From Alkalibacterium subtropicum (lineage in GTDB: Bacteria; Bacillota; Bacilli; Lactobacillales; Carnobacteriaceae_A): a DNA stretch of 64,000 nucleotides. Positions 54,416 to 63,158 of the stretch are shown here, piece by piece. The notes beneath the pieces are model-generated. The model was not told the origin of the DNA. It saw nothing but the letters and a program-made list of their open reading frames with translations, and made no database searches. The translations under genes were made by a program, and so were the position numbers. The stretch's first letter is position 1. Each line of letters starts with the position of its first letter. The stretch lies in NCBI RefSeq assembly GCF_900112455.1, contig NZ_FOLT01000003.1:186001-250000 (forward strand), read 5' to 3'.

Positions 54416-54895
54416 CTATCTATTGTCAGCTATACTCTGAAGTATACCGTTGACGAACTTACTCGACTTGTCATCATTGAACGTCTTTGTCAGTTCGATG
54501 GCTTCGTTCATGACGATGCGTTTATCGACAGCCGGCTGGTATACTAATTCGTATGTCGCTAATCTCAGCAGTAATAAGTTGGTTCGCTCCAGACGGTTTA
54601 TCGTCCAGTTCTTCAAATGCTTTGTAATGGTCTGATCGATCTCGTCGCGATGTTCCTGCACACCTGTGACTAAAACTCTCAGATAAGCCAGGGCATCGGT
54701 GACGATTTCTTCACTATTTTTCTTGCCTGGTAGTGCAGCGGCCATCGCTTCTTCGATCGTACGGTCGTCTTTATGAGACAATGTACTATCCAGGGCTAAC
54801 TGAATGGCTTCATCTATGGTCAATTCTTCATGGGTAGCTAATTGGAAAAGAGACTGAAAGGCTTTTTCCCGAATTACACGCCTGACAGTGGTCAC
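54416..54895 (-). CDS. nusB: Transcription antitermination factor NusB
   Basis: A 159-residue all-helical protein (REKAFQSLFQLATHEE start; NWTINRLERTNLLLLRLATYEL; NEAIELTKTFNDDKSSKFVNGIL). It joins NusE on boxA RNA to prevent termination in rRNA operons. GTG start overlapping the Asp23 stop (GTGA), so the two are coupled. Confidence 0.95.
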   Translation of the reverse strand: MTTVRRVIREKAFQSLFQLATHEELTIDEAIQLALDSTLSHKDDRTIEEAMAAALPGKKNSEEIVTDALAYLRVLVTGVQEHRDEIDQTITKHLKNWTINRLERTNLLLLRLATYELVYQPAVDKRIVMNEAIELTKTFNDDKSSKFVNGILQSIADNR

Positions 54896-55311
54896 TCTTC
54901 CTCATCCTCTTCTCTGTCCAAGTCAAACAAGTCCTGGAATGATGTTTTTTCAGGTACGATATCTGCAATATGGATATTCACTTCTGCTAAAGTGATATCT
55001 GTCATATGGAAGATCTGTTCACGCACTTTCTTCTGGATGGCCTGCGCCACTTCAGGTACGTTGACGCCAAATTTGAAGTAGCAGTATATGTCTACTTTCA
55101 GACCGTCTTCATCAGAAGTTAAATGCACACCTTTTTTATGATTCGGTTTCCCGAAAGCGATTTTCATTTTTTTGGTAAATTTCCCCTGCATGGCATACAC
55201 GCCATCCACTTCATTCGCCGCAATACCAGCGATAACTTCAAGCACTTCGGGGGCGACTTCGATTTCACCTAAAGGATTGCTCTGGTTCGTTCTCATCACT
55301 TTTTCTTCCAC
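54892..55311 (-). CDS. Asp23/Gls24 family protein (YqhY-like)
   Basis: A 139-residue Asp23/Gls24-family protein (GEIEVAPEVLEVIAGIAANEVDGVYAM; VNVPEVAQAIQKKVREQI). Family members are abundant envelope-stress or, in the YqhY case beside nusB, acetyl-CoA-carboxylase-related regulators. GTG 55311 is chosen, seven bases after AGGAGG. Acidic C-terminus (DREEDEEE). Confidence 0.9.
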   Translation of the reverse strand: MEEKVMRTNQSNPLGEIEVAPEVLEVIAGIAANEVDGVYAMQGKFTKKMKIAFGKPNHKKGVHLTSDEDGLKVDIYCYFKFGVNVPEVAQAIQKKVREQIFHMTDITLAEVNIHIADIVPEKTSFQDLFDLDREEDEEE

Positions 55312-55349
55312 TGTCGTTCCTCCTTTAAAATGGTTCAGCAAACTTTTAA

Positions 55350-55907
55350 TTAAGCACGGGAGACATATGTGCCTTCAGCTGTATTGACGACCAGTACATC
55401 ATCTTTGTTGACAAACAGGGGAACAGTCACGACTGCACCTGTTTCCAGTGTAGCAGGTTTTGACCCGCCGCCGGATGTATCACCGCGGATGCCCGGTTCA
55501 GTCTCGACGACTTTCAGCTCCACTTTTGTCGGCAATTCAACGCCTAGAACTTCACTGCCATACATCATGATGCTGACTGCCATATTTTCTTTCATATATT
55601 TCAGTTCTTCTTCGATGCGCTCGCCAGGGATCTCCAGCTGTTCATAAGTATCCGTATCCATGAATACATGGCTGCCGTTATTGTCATACAAGTACTGCAT
55701 GTTTTTATTCTCTATATGCGCCGTTTCAAATTTTTCACCGGCTCTGAATGTCACATCCTGAAGAGCACCTGTACGCAGATTTTTCAGTTTAGAACGAACA
55801 AAAGCGGCTCCCTTACCAGGCTTGACATGCTGAAATTCCATGACACGCCAGATGCTTCCATCATATTCGATCGTTAATCCATTTTTTAAATCACTTGTAG
55901 ATATCAT
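55350..55907 (-). CDS. efp: Elongation factor P
   Basis: A 185-residue factor that relieves ribosome stalling at polyproline. The KOW-like N-domain carries the tip loop KPGKGAAF, with the modifiable Lys at about 32, and GETSGG-like block [16 protein letters not shown] near the C-terminus. The tip KPGKGAA is the form in which B. subtilis carries 5-aminopentanol modification. Located between pepP and asp23, the conserved order. Confidence 0.96.
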   Translation of the reverse strand: MISTSDLKNGLTIEYDGSIWRVMEFQHVKPGKGAAFVRSKLKNLRTGALQDVTFRAGEKFETAHIENKNMQYLYDNNGSHVFMDTDTYEQLEIPGERIEEELKYMKENMAVSIMMYGSEVLGVELPTKVELKVVETEPGIRGDTSGGGSKPATLETGAVVTVPLFVNKDDVLVVNTAEGTYVSRA

Positions 55908-56033
55908 TCGTTTTCCTCCTAGTTACCTTTCGACCGGAATTGAATTACCGATACGATTGCTTGCTTCTATTGTATCATGATTAAATATGAAAACCTATTT
56001 TCACAGTTAAATTTTTCTGTAAATTTAACTTTT

Positions 56034-57098
56034 TTAAAGCTGGATCAGTTCTTTGGTTACATTCATCAGATTACGGCTGCCGTCTTTCGTGATGACCAGA
56101 TCGTCTTCGATTCTGACCCCGCCTAAACCGGGGATATAAATACCGGGTTCATTGGTGATCACATTGCCTTCCACCAGCGGTTTGTCATTGCGGAAGTTGA
56201 TCCCGGGGTTTTCGTGAACCTCCAACCCGATGCCATGACCGGTAGAATGACCAAACGCATCACCGTATCCTTTTTCCGTAATGTAGTCACGAGCTATCGC
56301 ATCCAGTTCTTTACCTGTGATACCAGGTCTGGCCGCCTCGTTAACTTTCAGCTGAGCATCCAAAACGATCTGGTGGATCTTTTTCAGTTCTTCGCCGGGG
56401 TCGCCTAAAGAAAAGGTGCGGGTCATATCCGAGACATACCCTTTATAGTAGCAGCCGAAATCGATCGTGATCATGTCGCCTTCTTCGATCACCTTGTCGC
56501 TGGCCACACCATGAGGCATTGCCGACCGTTTGCCGCTGGCCACGATAGTGTCGAAAGAGACACTTGTCGCACCCTGTTCACGCATCAAAAAGTCAAGTTT
56601 GTTGGCGACAGCTATTTCTGTCACTCCGGGTTTAATGAAGTTTAGAATCTCTTCAAAGGCGTTCTCCGTGATCCTGATCGCCTGCTGGATCGTTTCGATT
56701 TCGTCTTGGTCTTTGATTTCACGCAGAGATTCCAGCAGACCACTGCTCGGATTCAATTCGCATGGCAGCAAGTCTCTGATCTGATCGAATGTAGCATAGG
56801 TCACGAAGTCTTTTTCAAAACTCAACACGCTGATTTTTTCCTTTTCAACGATGGTTTTCACTTCTTCATAAATCGGTCCTGTATTTTGAATCACTTCAAA
56901 GCCGACAGCCTGTTCTGAAGCTTGTTCCGTGTACCGGAAATCTGTGACAAAGAACGCTTTAGTCTGTGTCACCACACTCAGCCCAGTTGAGCCAGTGAAT
57001 CCGGAGGCATATCTAAGATTGTATGGGCTGGTGATCAGTATTGCTTCGATATTCTGTTCTTTCATCTTGTTCTGAATTTTTTCTACACGTGACATCAT
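56034..57098 (-). CDS. pepP: Xaa-Pro aminopeptidase
   Basis: A 354-residue M24 metallopeptidase removing N-terminal residues before proline. The C-terminal pita-bread fold has metal ligands in TIDFGCYYKGYVSDMTRTF, GHSTGHGIGLEVHE, TNEPGIY and GVRIEDD. The short N-terminal creatinase-like domain (NLRYASGFTGSTG) is typical of the family. First gene of the efp-asp23-nusB group; the start is ATG 57098 or the next codon. Confidence 0.94.
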   Translation of the reverse strand: MMSRVEKIQNKMKEQNIEAILITSPYNLRYASGFTGSTGLSVVTQTKAFFVTDFRYTEQASEQAVGFEVIQNTGPIYEEVKTIVEKEKISVLSFEKDFVTYATFDQIRDLLPCELNPSSGLLESLREIKDQDEIETIQQAIRITENAFEEILNFIKPGVTEIAVANKLDFLMREQGATSVSFDTIVASGKRSAMPHGVASDKVIEEGDMITIDFGCYYKGYVSDMTRTFSLGDPGEELKKIHQIVLDAQLKVNEAARPGITGKELDAIARDYITEKGYGDAFGHSTGHGIGLEVHENPGINFRNDKPLVEGNVITNEPGIYIPGLGGVRIEDDLVITKDGSRNLMNVTKELIQL

Positions 57099-57228
57099 TA
57101 CACCCTATTCTATAATTTGAATTCCACTCTGTTCATTTTTTTATGAACACTCCTTTATCATTATAGCAAAGTAGTGGTGAAAAATAAACGCACGCCGGTA
57201 TGTATGTCCATTGACCGAATATTAAGAA

Positions 57229-57273
57229 AGAGCATACTGTTAAGACTTTTATGTCTCACTACAGAAATGCTCT
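57229..57273 (-). terminator. Terminator of the comG operon
   Basis: AGAGCAT/ATGCTCT with an inner AGAC/GTCT pair, followed by TTCTTAATATT on the minus strand; about 80 bp past comGG. Confidence 0.55.
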
Positions 57274-57350
57274 ATCGTCTGTCCAGTTGATTTAAAAAGT
57301 TCTAGATCCTAGTGATTGAAATCCTTTTTTTAGGTCATTCCCGAAGCAAA

Positions 57351-57839
57351 TCATTCGTTTCCTGTAAGCGTCTCTATTACTTCCAACGTTCCAGTCGATT
57401 CCCAAGACATGCCCGTGCTGCTGTTTTCATCAGTTGAAAACACATCACCAGTGTCTGAGTCTTCTGGAATGATCAGTATGCCCTTGGGATTTGGTTCCGG
57501 TTCGATGCGAAGCATCTGACGACGCGTATAATGGTTAGTCAAATGGGCTACGAGTGAATAGTCTGTATCCGTTTCTTTAATGATTTCCACGTGACCCTGG
57601 CTGAAATAGAGGGTGGCTGCTTCCACCTCTTCCCGTACAAGTCTGTCTTTGAGCAAAGACTCACTTACTTCGATCAGTGCTTTTGCTTCATAAGCCTGAC
57701 TGATCTGATGCAGCTGCATCAGCTGATTATTAACGATAGCTGTCACGGACAGGATAAGAAACGAGATGAACAATAGTAAGTGAAAAGTCGACAGCAGCAG
57801 ACTACCTTCTTCATTTGTCCTTAACTTCTTATCCATCAT
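57351..57839 (-). CDS. comGG: Competence pseudopilin-like ComGG
   Basis: A 162-residue protein with one N-terminal hydrophobic helix (about 13-40) after EEGSLLLS, in the ComGG position of the operon. ComGG is the most divergent minor pseudopilin; identification rests mainly on position and topology. It overlaps comGF by 4 nt. Confidence 0.75.
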   Translation of the reverse strand: MMDKKLRTNEEGSLLLSTFHLLLFISFLILSVTAIVNNQLMQLHQISQAYEAKALIEVSESLLKDRLVREEVEAATLYFSQGHVEIIKETDTDYSLVAHLTNHYTRRQMLRIEPEPNPKGILIIPEDSDTGDVFSTDENSSTGMSWESTGTLEVIETLTGNE

Positions 57840-58303
57840 CCACTGTCCTGTTCATTCACACGTAACTTGGCGTTGTATTCTTCTCCATTTTTAAATTCCA
57901 CCCGAATCGATAAAGCTTCTTCAAGCAATGAGAATTCGACAGCCAGCACCTCCAGCAGGATCGGCTGATGACCAAGCGCCCCTACCTGCCGCCTTATGAT
58001 CTGAAAACGCCGTTCATACGTGATGTTCTCTATCCGCTGACCGACTGGATCAAACTTCTGAAAAGAGATCTGTTCTCTACTAGCTGAAACATTTTCACTA
58101 TCGATCAGTTCGTGTTCCAGCTGGTTGATAAAGAGATGCCACTCGATTTGCCGTTCATCTTTTATATGACTCCGTGTCGTCTGGATCTGTGAAATGGCAA
58201 ATGAGAACAGCAGTACACAGCTGCTCAGGATACTTAGAGCGAGGATGACTTCCAGCAGTGAAAAACCTTTGTCACTCTTCACGTGTACGTTCATGGATTC
58301 CAC
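57836..58303 (-). CDS. comGF: Competence minor pseudopilin ComGF
   Basis: A 155-residue protein with prepilin peptidase site KGFSLLEVILAL near the N-terminus and a C-terminal ComGF-like domain (IEWHLFINQLEHELIDSENV; QKFDPVGQRIENITYERR). Needed for assembly of the DNA-uptake pseudopilus. Overlaps comGE. Confidence 0.85.
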   Translation of the reverse strand: MESMNVHVKSDKGFSLLEVILALSILSSCVLLFSFAISQIQTTRSHIKDERQIEWHLFINQLEHELIDSENVSASREQISFQKFDPVGQRIENITYERRFQIIRRQVGALGHQPILLEVLAVEFSLLEEALSIRVEFKNGEEYNAKLRVNEQDSG

Positions 58304-58623
58304 TCCGCGGTTATGAGCTCGACGCTGCTGACCAGATCCTCTTCAGCGTAAATACGAATACTGCTGGCTATTTCAATGCTGTGAGCTTTTACATCACCTG
58401 ATACGAACTGGCGGCTCTTCAGATCACCCTGATCGTAAAACAAAGCAGTTTCGTATAAGAAGCGGTTCAGTTCAACGTTTGTTTTGGTCTGCTCCCTTAT
58501 AACCATCAGCTCCATGGCAAACGGAAAGACGACGCCTATAAACAGGGCCAGTATGCTGAGGCTGACAAGACTTTCAAGCATGACAAAGCCGCCATCTTTT
58601 TCATTCAATGACAAATCGTCCAC
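58291..58623 (-). CDS. comGE: Competence minor pseudopilin ComGE
   Basis: A 110-residue prepilin-like protein (GGFVMLESLVSLSILAL) between comGD and comGF. The conserved Gly before the hydrophobic helix is present. Assignment by position and size. Confidence 0.8.
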   Translation of the reverse strand: MDDLSLNEKDGGFVMLESLVSLSILALFIGVVFPFAMELMVIREQTKTNVELNRFLYETALFYDQGDLKSRQFVSGDVKAHSIEIASSIRIYAEEDLVSSVELITAEWNP

Positions 58624-59053
58624 TTCCCATCTGAAAACTCACGGTCACTCTGCCGTGAATGGTGCTGAAATTCAATTCGTTGATGTTCCCCAGATTACCT
58701 GAACTTTTTGAAAACAGATATTCTTTTGATGTGCCGTATAAAGAGATGGATTCAGGTAAATAGAGGATGTGATTGGCCGGATGATCCGTGTTTTCCGTCC
58801 CAGTGACTCTGAACCGGATCAGCCGGTTGGTCGGCCGCACTTCCATGTTCGTCCAGTGGTCGTTGACGACCGCCTCTGTCTGGATGAGCGTGATCCCCGA
58901 GCGCAGAGCTTCAAAAAACAGCTGCGTTTCCGTTTCTTTTTTCAGCTGGGCAAAGTGCATCACCGGAAAGGTGGCCAGCAGTGACACGAGCGCTAAGACC
59001 AGCAGGACTTCAATGAGTGTAAATCCGTCGTCTTTTGCGAAAAAGGTGATCAT
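58601..59053 (-). CDS. comGD: Competence minor pseudopilin ComGD
   Basis: A 150-residue pseudopilin with the classic class III signal DDGFTLIEVLLVLALVSLL and a GspH-like soluble domain. Overlaps comGE by 23 nt. Starts 15 bp after comGC. Confidence 0.88.
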   Translation of the reverse strand: MITFFAKDDGFTLIEVLLVLALVSLLATFPVMHFAQLKKETETQLFFEALRSGITLIQTEAVVNDHWTNMEVRPTNRLIRFRVTGTENTDHPANHILYLPESISLYGTSKEYLFSKSSGNLGNINELNFSTIHGRVTVSFQMGSGRFVIE

Positions 59054-59068
59054 GAGCTACTCCTTCAC

Positions 59069-59404
59069 TCAGGGTCCACTCGTTACTGTTTTCTCGCTGA
59101 CCACACCATCAGTGATTGTATACTTTTCATCAGCTTTAGCGAACTGCTTATCGGTAATATATTTGGCATCTTTGAGTACCGTCAGTGAAGCCGGGACCTC
59201 GTCATTATCCATCTTGTACATATCCACCTGGTTCTGAAGCACGCTCACCAGTGCTTCCTCTCCAGTATTGGCGGCATCGGTCTGTCGTCCGGACAGGTTC
59301 GGCACAAAAAGCAGAAGCAGGACCGAAATAATGAAGAGCACCAGTGACATTTCGATCAAAGTAAAGCCTTCTTCCCGTTTTATCCATGCATTGATTTGCT
59401 TCAT
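59069..59404 (-). CDS. comGC: Competence major pseudopilin ComGC
   Basis: A 111-residue major pseudopilin: REEGFTLIEMSLVLFIISVLLLL is the prepilin site and helix (Glu+5 present), followed by the short helical ComGC domain (EEALVSVLQNQVDMYKMDN). It polymerises into the DNA-binding filament. ATG 59404 after AGAGGA; the longer frame upstream overlaps comGB. Confidence 0.92.
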   Translation of the reverse strand: MKQINAWIKREEGFTLIEMSLVLFIISVLLLLFVPNLSGRQTDAANTGEEALVSVLQNQVDMYKMDNDEVPASLTVLKDAKYITDKQFAKADEKYTITDGVVSEKTVTSGP

Positions 59405-59420
59405 TTTTTTTCCTCTTTTC

Positions 59421-60485
59421 CTAAAATGTCTGCAGCGCATTGAAGGTCGGCAGCAGCAAAGCCGCGTAAATCGCCACGATTACAAGCGCCACGAATATAA
59501 AGATGATCGGCTGAACCCAGTTCATCACCTGTTCGAGCTGTTTATCAAATTCCTCCTCGCACTCTCTGGCATACATTTCCAGCTCCTGCCCCAAATGACC
59601 CGATTTCTCTCCCTGCCTGACCACCAGAGTGACTTCTTTTTTCAAGAAGCTCAGTTTCTGGAGACTATCATGAAAGGACTTCCCCTGCTTCATTTCCATT
59701 TCTATATGTTCGCCCATTTCAGTGATAAGTGGCGACAAGGCATTCTGTTTCATGATCGTGACGACTTCCAGGAGGCTGCTGTTACCTTTGAGCAGAAATC
59801 CCCATTCGCTGGAGAAAAACTGGCTCCAGTATAAGGTGAACAGCGACGACCTGGTCCATCGGGTCAGCCACTGCAGGCGGTTCATTGGTGTCAGTTTCCT
59901 TCCCTTATTCATGAACAGCAGAAGGATGAATAGAGCGACAAGACTGCCTGCAGCCAGGATCTCGGGCGCATGATAGACCCCTCCAACGACAAGGCGGGTC
60001 CCAATATCAAGTTGTTCTGTGTGGACAGCCGTCAATTCGCTGATGTGCGGCAGGAGGATGAACCGCATCGCCAGCAGCATGATCATCACAAATACCAGGA
60101 GAACAGCGGGATACTGTAAAAGGGCCTGCATTTTCCGTTTTCTTTCTGCCTGTTTTAGCAGCTGACTGCCCGCTTTCACCGCCGTCTGAGCCAGTTGGCC
60201 ATGAAAAAGCGAGAAATACAGCTGGGCACACACCACGTCGGAAAAACCTGCCTCCTTCAACGCTGTGGAAAACAGTTCGCCGCGACTGACTTCGGTGTGA
60301 ATGACTTCAATCATCTTTTTGGCATCACTTTCCACGATGGTTTCCAGAAAAACCAGTGCTTCCTGAAGGGAAAATCCGTCTAACAGCAATTGACCGCAGC
60401 GCTTCAGGAATCGCCCCTGCCTTACTGTTTCTTTATGCGTTCGAAATATAATAACGGTGGTAGGTTTTTTCAGTGATATAGCCAT
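59421..60485 (-). CDS. comGB: Competence pseudopilus platform protein ComGB
   Basis: A 354-residue GspF/PilC-family inner-membrane protein with two homologous cytoplasmic helical domains and three membrane segments (about 135-155, 180-198, 328-350). It anchors the ATPase. Its start overlaps the comGA end by 53 nt. Confidence 0.92.
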   Translation of the reverse strand: MAISLKKPTTVIIFRTHKETVRQGRFLKRCGQLLLDGFSLQEALVFLETIVESDAKKMIEVIHTEVSRGELFSTALKEAGFSDVVCAQLYFSLFHGQLAQTAVKAGSQLLKQAERKRKMQALLQYPAVLLVFVMIMLLAMRFILLPHISELTAVHTEQLDIGTRLVVGGVYHAPEILAAGSLVALFILLLFMNKGRKLTPMNRLQWLTRWTRSSLFTLYWSQFFSSEWGFLLKGNSSLLEVVTIMKQNALSPLITEMGEHIEMEMKQGKSFHDSLQKLSFLKKEVTLVVRQGEKSGHLGQELEMYARECEEEFDKQLEQVMNWVQPIIFIFVALVIVAIYAALLLPTFNALQTF

Positions 60486-61509
60486 TCAATAACACCTTTT
60501 CCAGTAAATGATTGAAATCCCGGCTGCCGTTTTTTTCCCGTAGCGATTTTCCGGCAGCATTCTTCTCCAGTACAGCTGAAAGTTCTGCAGCGGTCATCAC
60601 TTCAAATAAGGCCAGCCGCTTTTTCCCTCTTTCGTGATGCGAACAGTACGTCTGACAATTCGTTCCACACAGCGGACAGTACAGCGGCAGCAGGGTCTGA
60701 AAGGCGACGCCGATCAGGGTCTGTTTGAGTAACGATAGCCCGACGCCTAACTCCTGCATCCTTGAGATGACCCCGCTGGCATTTTTGGCATGAATGGAAG
60801 CCACTATAAGGTGACCGGTCAGGGCACCGCGTATCACCATGCGGGCTGTTTCCTCATCGCGTATCTCTCCAACAATAATAACATCCGGGTGGTGCCTTAG
60901 GCTGGACTTCAAAAGGTGCTCATAGGAGATGCCAGCTGTCTCGTTGACCTGCGTCTGAAGGAAGCTGCTTTCTTCTATCTCCACCGGATCCTCGACGGTA
61001 ATGACCTGCTGTTTCTCTCCCTGCATGCGGTTTTTGATCAGGTGGTACATGGTCGTGGTCTTGCCTGAATCCACCGGACCCGAAAACAGCAGCAGGCCGG
61101 ATTTTGCCTGAACCAGCCGCTCCAGTTTCTCCCACTCGTGGGAAAAGAACGTTCCCAAAACGCCCTCTCCTTCTTCTTTCTGTTTCAGCAGGCGAATGAC
61201 GAGAGATTCCTGCGACTGATAGTTGCTGATCGTTGAAAATCGGCAGTCGATGGCTTTTTCGCTCAGCTGGAACGTGGTACTGCCGCTCTGGGGTCGCCGC
61301 TTCTCTCCCACATCCATGTTCGACAGGAATTTAAAGTAGGAAATGAGCCGGGTGCCTTCTTCCCGGTCCAGATAATACTGTTTCTCCATCTGACCATTCA
61401 GGCGAAAGTAAACGTCGTAATGTTTCTGTTCAGGCAGTATATGGATATCACTTGTCCGGTAAGAATCGGCCATGGTGAGCAGGTGACCGGCAAAGGCCTC
61501 TGTGTCCAT
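60433..61509 (-). CDS. comGA: Competence pseudopilus assembly ATPase ComGA
   Basis: A 358-residue GspE/PilB-type ATPase: SYRTSDIHILPE start, Walker A GPVDSGKTTTMY, Asp box ITVEDPVE, Walker B VGEIRDEET and a four-Cys zinc loop CPLCGTNCQTYC. ATG 61509 is chosen, after AAAGGGAGG; the frame is open 100 bp further upstream without a ribosome site. It powers pseudopilus extension. The upstream region lacks an obvious SigA promoter (see findings). Confidence 0.94.
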   Translation of the reverse strand: MDTEAFAGHLLTMADSYRTSDIHILPEQKHYDVYFRLNGQMEKQYYLDREEGTRLISYFKFLSNMDVGEKRRPQSGSTTFQLSEKAIDCRFSTISNYQSQESLVIRLLKQKEEGEGVLGTFFSHEWEKLERLVQAKSGLLLFSGPVDSGKTTTMYHLIKNRMQGEKQQVITVEDPVEIEESSFLQTQVNETAGISYEHLLKSSLRHHPDVIIVGEIRDEETARMVIRGALTGHLIVASIHAKNASGVISRMQELGVGLSLLKQTLIGVAFQTLLPLYCPLCGTNCQTYCSHHERGKKRLALFEVMTAAELSAVLEKNAAGKSLREKNGSRDFNHLLEKVLLNGYITEKTYHRYYISNA

Positions 61510-61581
61510 CACATCCTCCCTTTCATCAATTATTTGTCCTATCTTATATATTGTCCTTTTATTTTTTTGCTCACGAAAAAA

Positions 61582-61622
61582 ACCTTGAATAAATGGAAAA
61601 ATTTTCTCCACCTACTCAAGGT
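61582..61622 (-). terminator. Terminator between yebC and comGA
   Basis: ACCTTGAATA/TACTCAAGGT (one G-U pair) enclosing TGGA/TCCA, then TTTTTTTCG on the minus strand. Confidence 0.75.
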
Positions 61623-61659
61623 CTTATTTCGATCTGTTAAGTTTTTTCGTGATCACTCA

Positions 61660-62385
61660 TTAAACTTCTGCGTTATGGTAGACTTCACTGACATCATCGT
61701 CGTCTTCCAGTGCATCGATCAGGTTTTCAAATGTTTCTTCCTTATCGGCAGGCACCGGCAAGGTCGTCTGCGGGATCATGGTCAGCTCTGCCTGATCCAG
61801 CGTAAAGCCCGCTTCTTTTAGTGCATCTCTAACGGCAGTGAAGTCTGTAGCTTCCGTATAGATTTCAAAGACTTCGTCACTGGTTTCCAGTTCTTCTCCA
61901 CCTGCTTCAAGCACTTCCATCAGCATGGTATCTTCATCTGCATCAGTCGTTTCACGGTCGATAGCGATGTAGCCTTTACGGTCGAACATGTAGCTTACAG
62001 AGCCTTTTTCGCCTAAAGAACCGCCATTACGGTCAAACGCGACTCTGATATTGGTACTTGAACGATTCAGGTTATCTGTCAACGCATGAACCAGTATAGC
62101 GATCCCGTTAGGTCCATAGCCTTCATAAACCACTTCATCATAATTATCACCTTGTCCGGCATCGGTTGCGCGTTTGATCGCCCGATCGATATTGTCGTTA
62201 GGCATGTTGTTCGATTTTGCTTTGTCCACAGCCAGACGCAGGGAGGCGTTCATTTCCGGATCCGCTCCGCCGTCTTTCGCTGCTTTGTAAATTTCTTTAG
62301 ATAATTTCTGGAAGATCTTTCCACGTTTGGCATCCTGTGCGCCTTTACGCTGCTTGATATTGTTCCACTTTGAATGTCCTGCCAT
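61660..62385 (-). CDS. yebC: YebC/PmpR family protein (TACO1 type)
   Basis: A 241-residue YebC-family protein ([25 protein letters not shown]). The family was long annotated as transcription regulators; recent work links it to relieving ribosome pausing at proline-rich or similar stretches, which overlaps in purpose with EF-P in this window. ATG 62385 follows AGAGGAATT. Monocistronic, upstream of comGA. Confidence 0.94.
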   Translation of the reverse strand: MAGHSKWNNIKQRKGAQDAKRGKIFQKLSKEIYKAAKDGGADPEMNASLRLAVDKAKSNNMPNDNIDRAIKRATDAGQGDNYDEVVYEGYGPNGIAILVHALTDNLNRSSTNIRVAFDRNGGSLGEKGSVSYMFDRKGYIAIDRETTDADEDTMLMEVLEAGGEELETSDEVFEIYTEATDFTAVRDALKEAGFTLDQAELTMIPQTTLPVPADKEETFENLIDALEDDDDVSEVYHNAEV

Positions 62386-62468
62386 CACAATTCCTCTTTC
62401 CTGAATTTGATTTACATTTTTCCTTTGTTATTATACCAAAATCTCCAGCTATATCAACCGGACAGAAA

Positions 62469-62498
62469 AAGAGTGGTGTCGCTTACAACCCACTCCTT
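62469..62498 (-). terminator. Terminator after the VanZ-like gene
   Basis: GAGTGG/CCACTC with a 13-nt loop, then CTTTTTC on the minus strand. Confidence 0.7.
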
Positions 62499-62527
62499 AT
62501 CCTTTATTCCTTTCTCACTGATCAGAA

Positions 62528-63049
62528 TCAAGATCTGAAGCGCAGTTTCTGTCGTCTTCTCCCCTTAGGTCTGGCAAGCAAGGCTATTACTACCCCGACA
62601 AGCGCACCGGCGGTATCCAGCATCACATCTTCCATGAGCGCCGTACGCTTCGGATGAAAAGCCTGTCTCAACTCATCAAAAGAAGCATAACCGACCGAAA
62701 GCAGCAGGGCCACTAAAAACGTGAGCCACGGTTGAGCCATCCGGTTTCTTAGTCCCAGGAACCAGAATAATCCCAGCAGGAAGTAGGAGACAAAATGCGC
62801 CCCTTTTCTGATGAAGAATTCTATAAATCCTATGTAACCACGTGCGGCAACGCTCACTTCGCTGCCGGCATACATAAATTCGATCCGTTCAAAAAGTCCA
62901 CTCAAAGGTTCGCCTTCCAGCCACTGGTGAAGCAGGGGCTGTACATTCTGGTCTTCATACCCCATCGAGGAGCTGTAATACAGCAGAGCCATGACACCAA
63001 ACGCGAGCAGCAGATATACATTGTCTATAGGTCTTACTTTTCTATTCAT
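62528..63049 (-). CDS. VanZ-like membrane protein
   Basis: A 173-residue protein with four membrane segments and the VanZ-family block RKGAHFVSYFLLGLFW (about 85-100) and FDELRQAFHPKR (about 128-139). VanZ gives teicoplanin resistance in enterococcal van clusters, but family members are widespread with unknown roles; there is no van cluster here. ATG 63049 is chosen, after GAGGTG. Confidence 0.85.
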   Translation of the reverse strand: MNRKVRPIDNVYLLLAFGVMALLYYSSSMGYEDQNVQPLLHQWLEGEPLSGLFERIEFMYAGSEVSVAARGYIGFIEFFIRKGAHFVSYFLLGLFWFLGLRNRMAQPWLTFLVALLLSVGYASFDELRQAFHPKRTALMEDVMLDTAGALVGVVIALLARPKGRRRQKLRFRS

Positions 63050-63096
63050 TCTCATACACCTCATTCAGTCAATACCTCTATTCTAACTGATGTGTC

Positions 63097-63125
63097 TGGA
63101 TATGGAAAGAAAAAAACGATACAAT
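63097..63125 (+). promoter_or_regulatory. Promoter for the M3 peptidase gene
   Basis: TGGATA, 17 bp, TACAAT, about 34 bp before the start codon. Confidence 0.65.
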
Positions 63126-63158
63126 AAAAACAGTCTAATTTAAGGGGAGAGATAATCA

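Noticed and set aside
62528-63049. Vancomycin/teicoplanin resistance locus
   Set aside because: Only a VanZ-like gene is present; no vanHAX or vanRS genes are nearby, and VanZ-like proteins are common.
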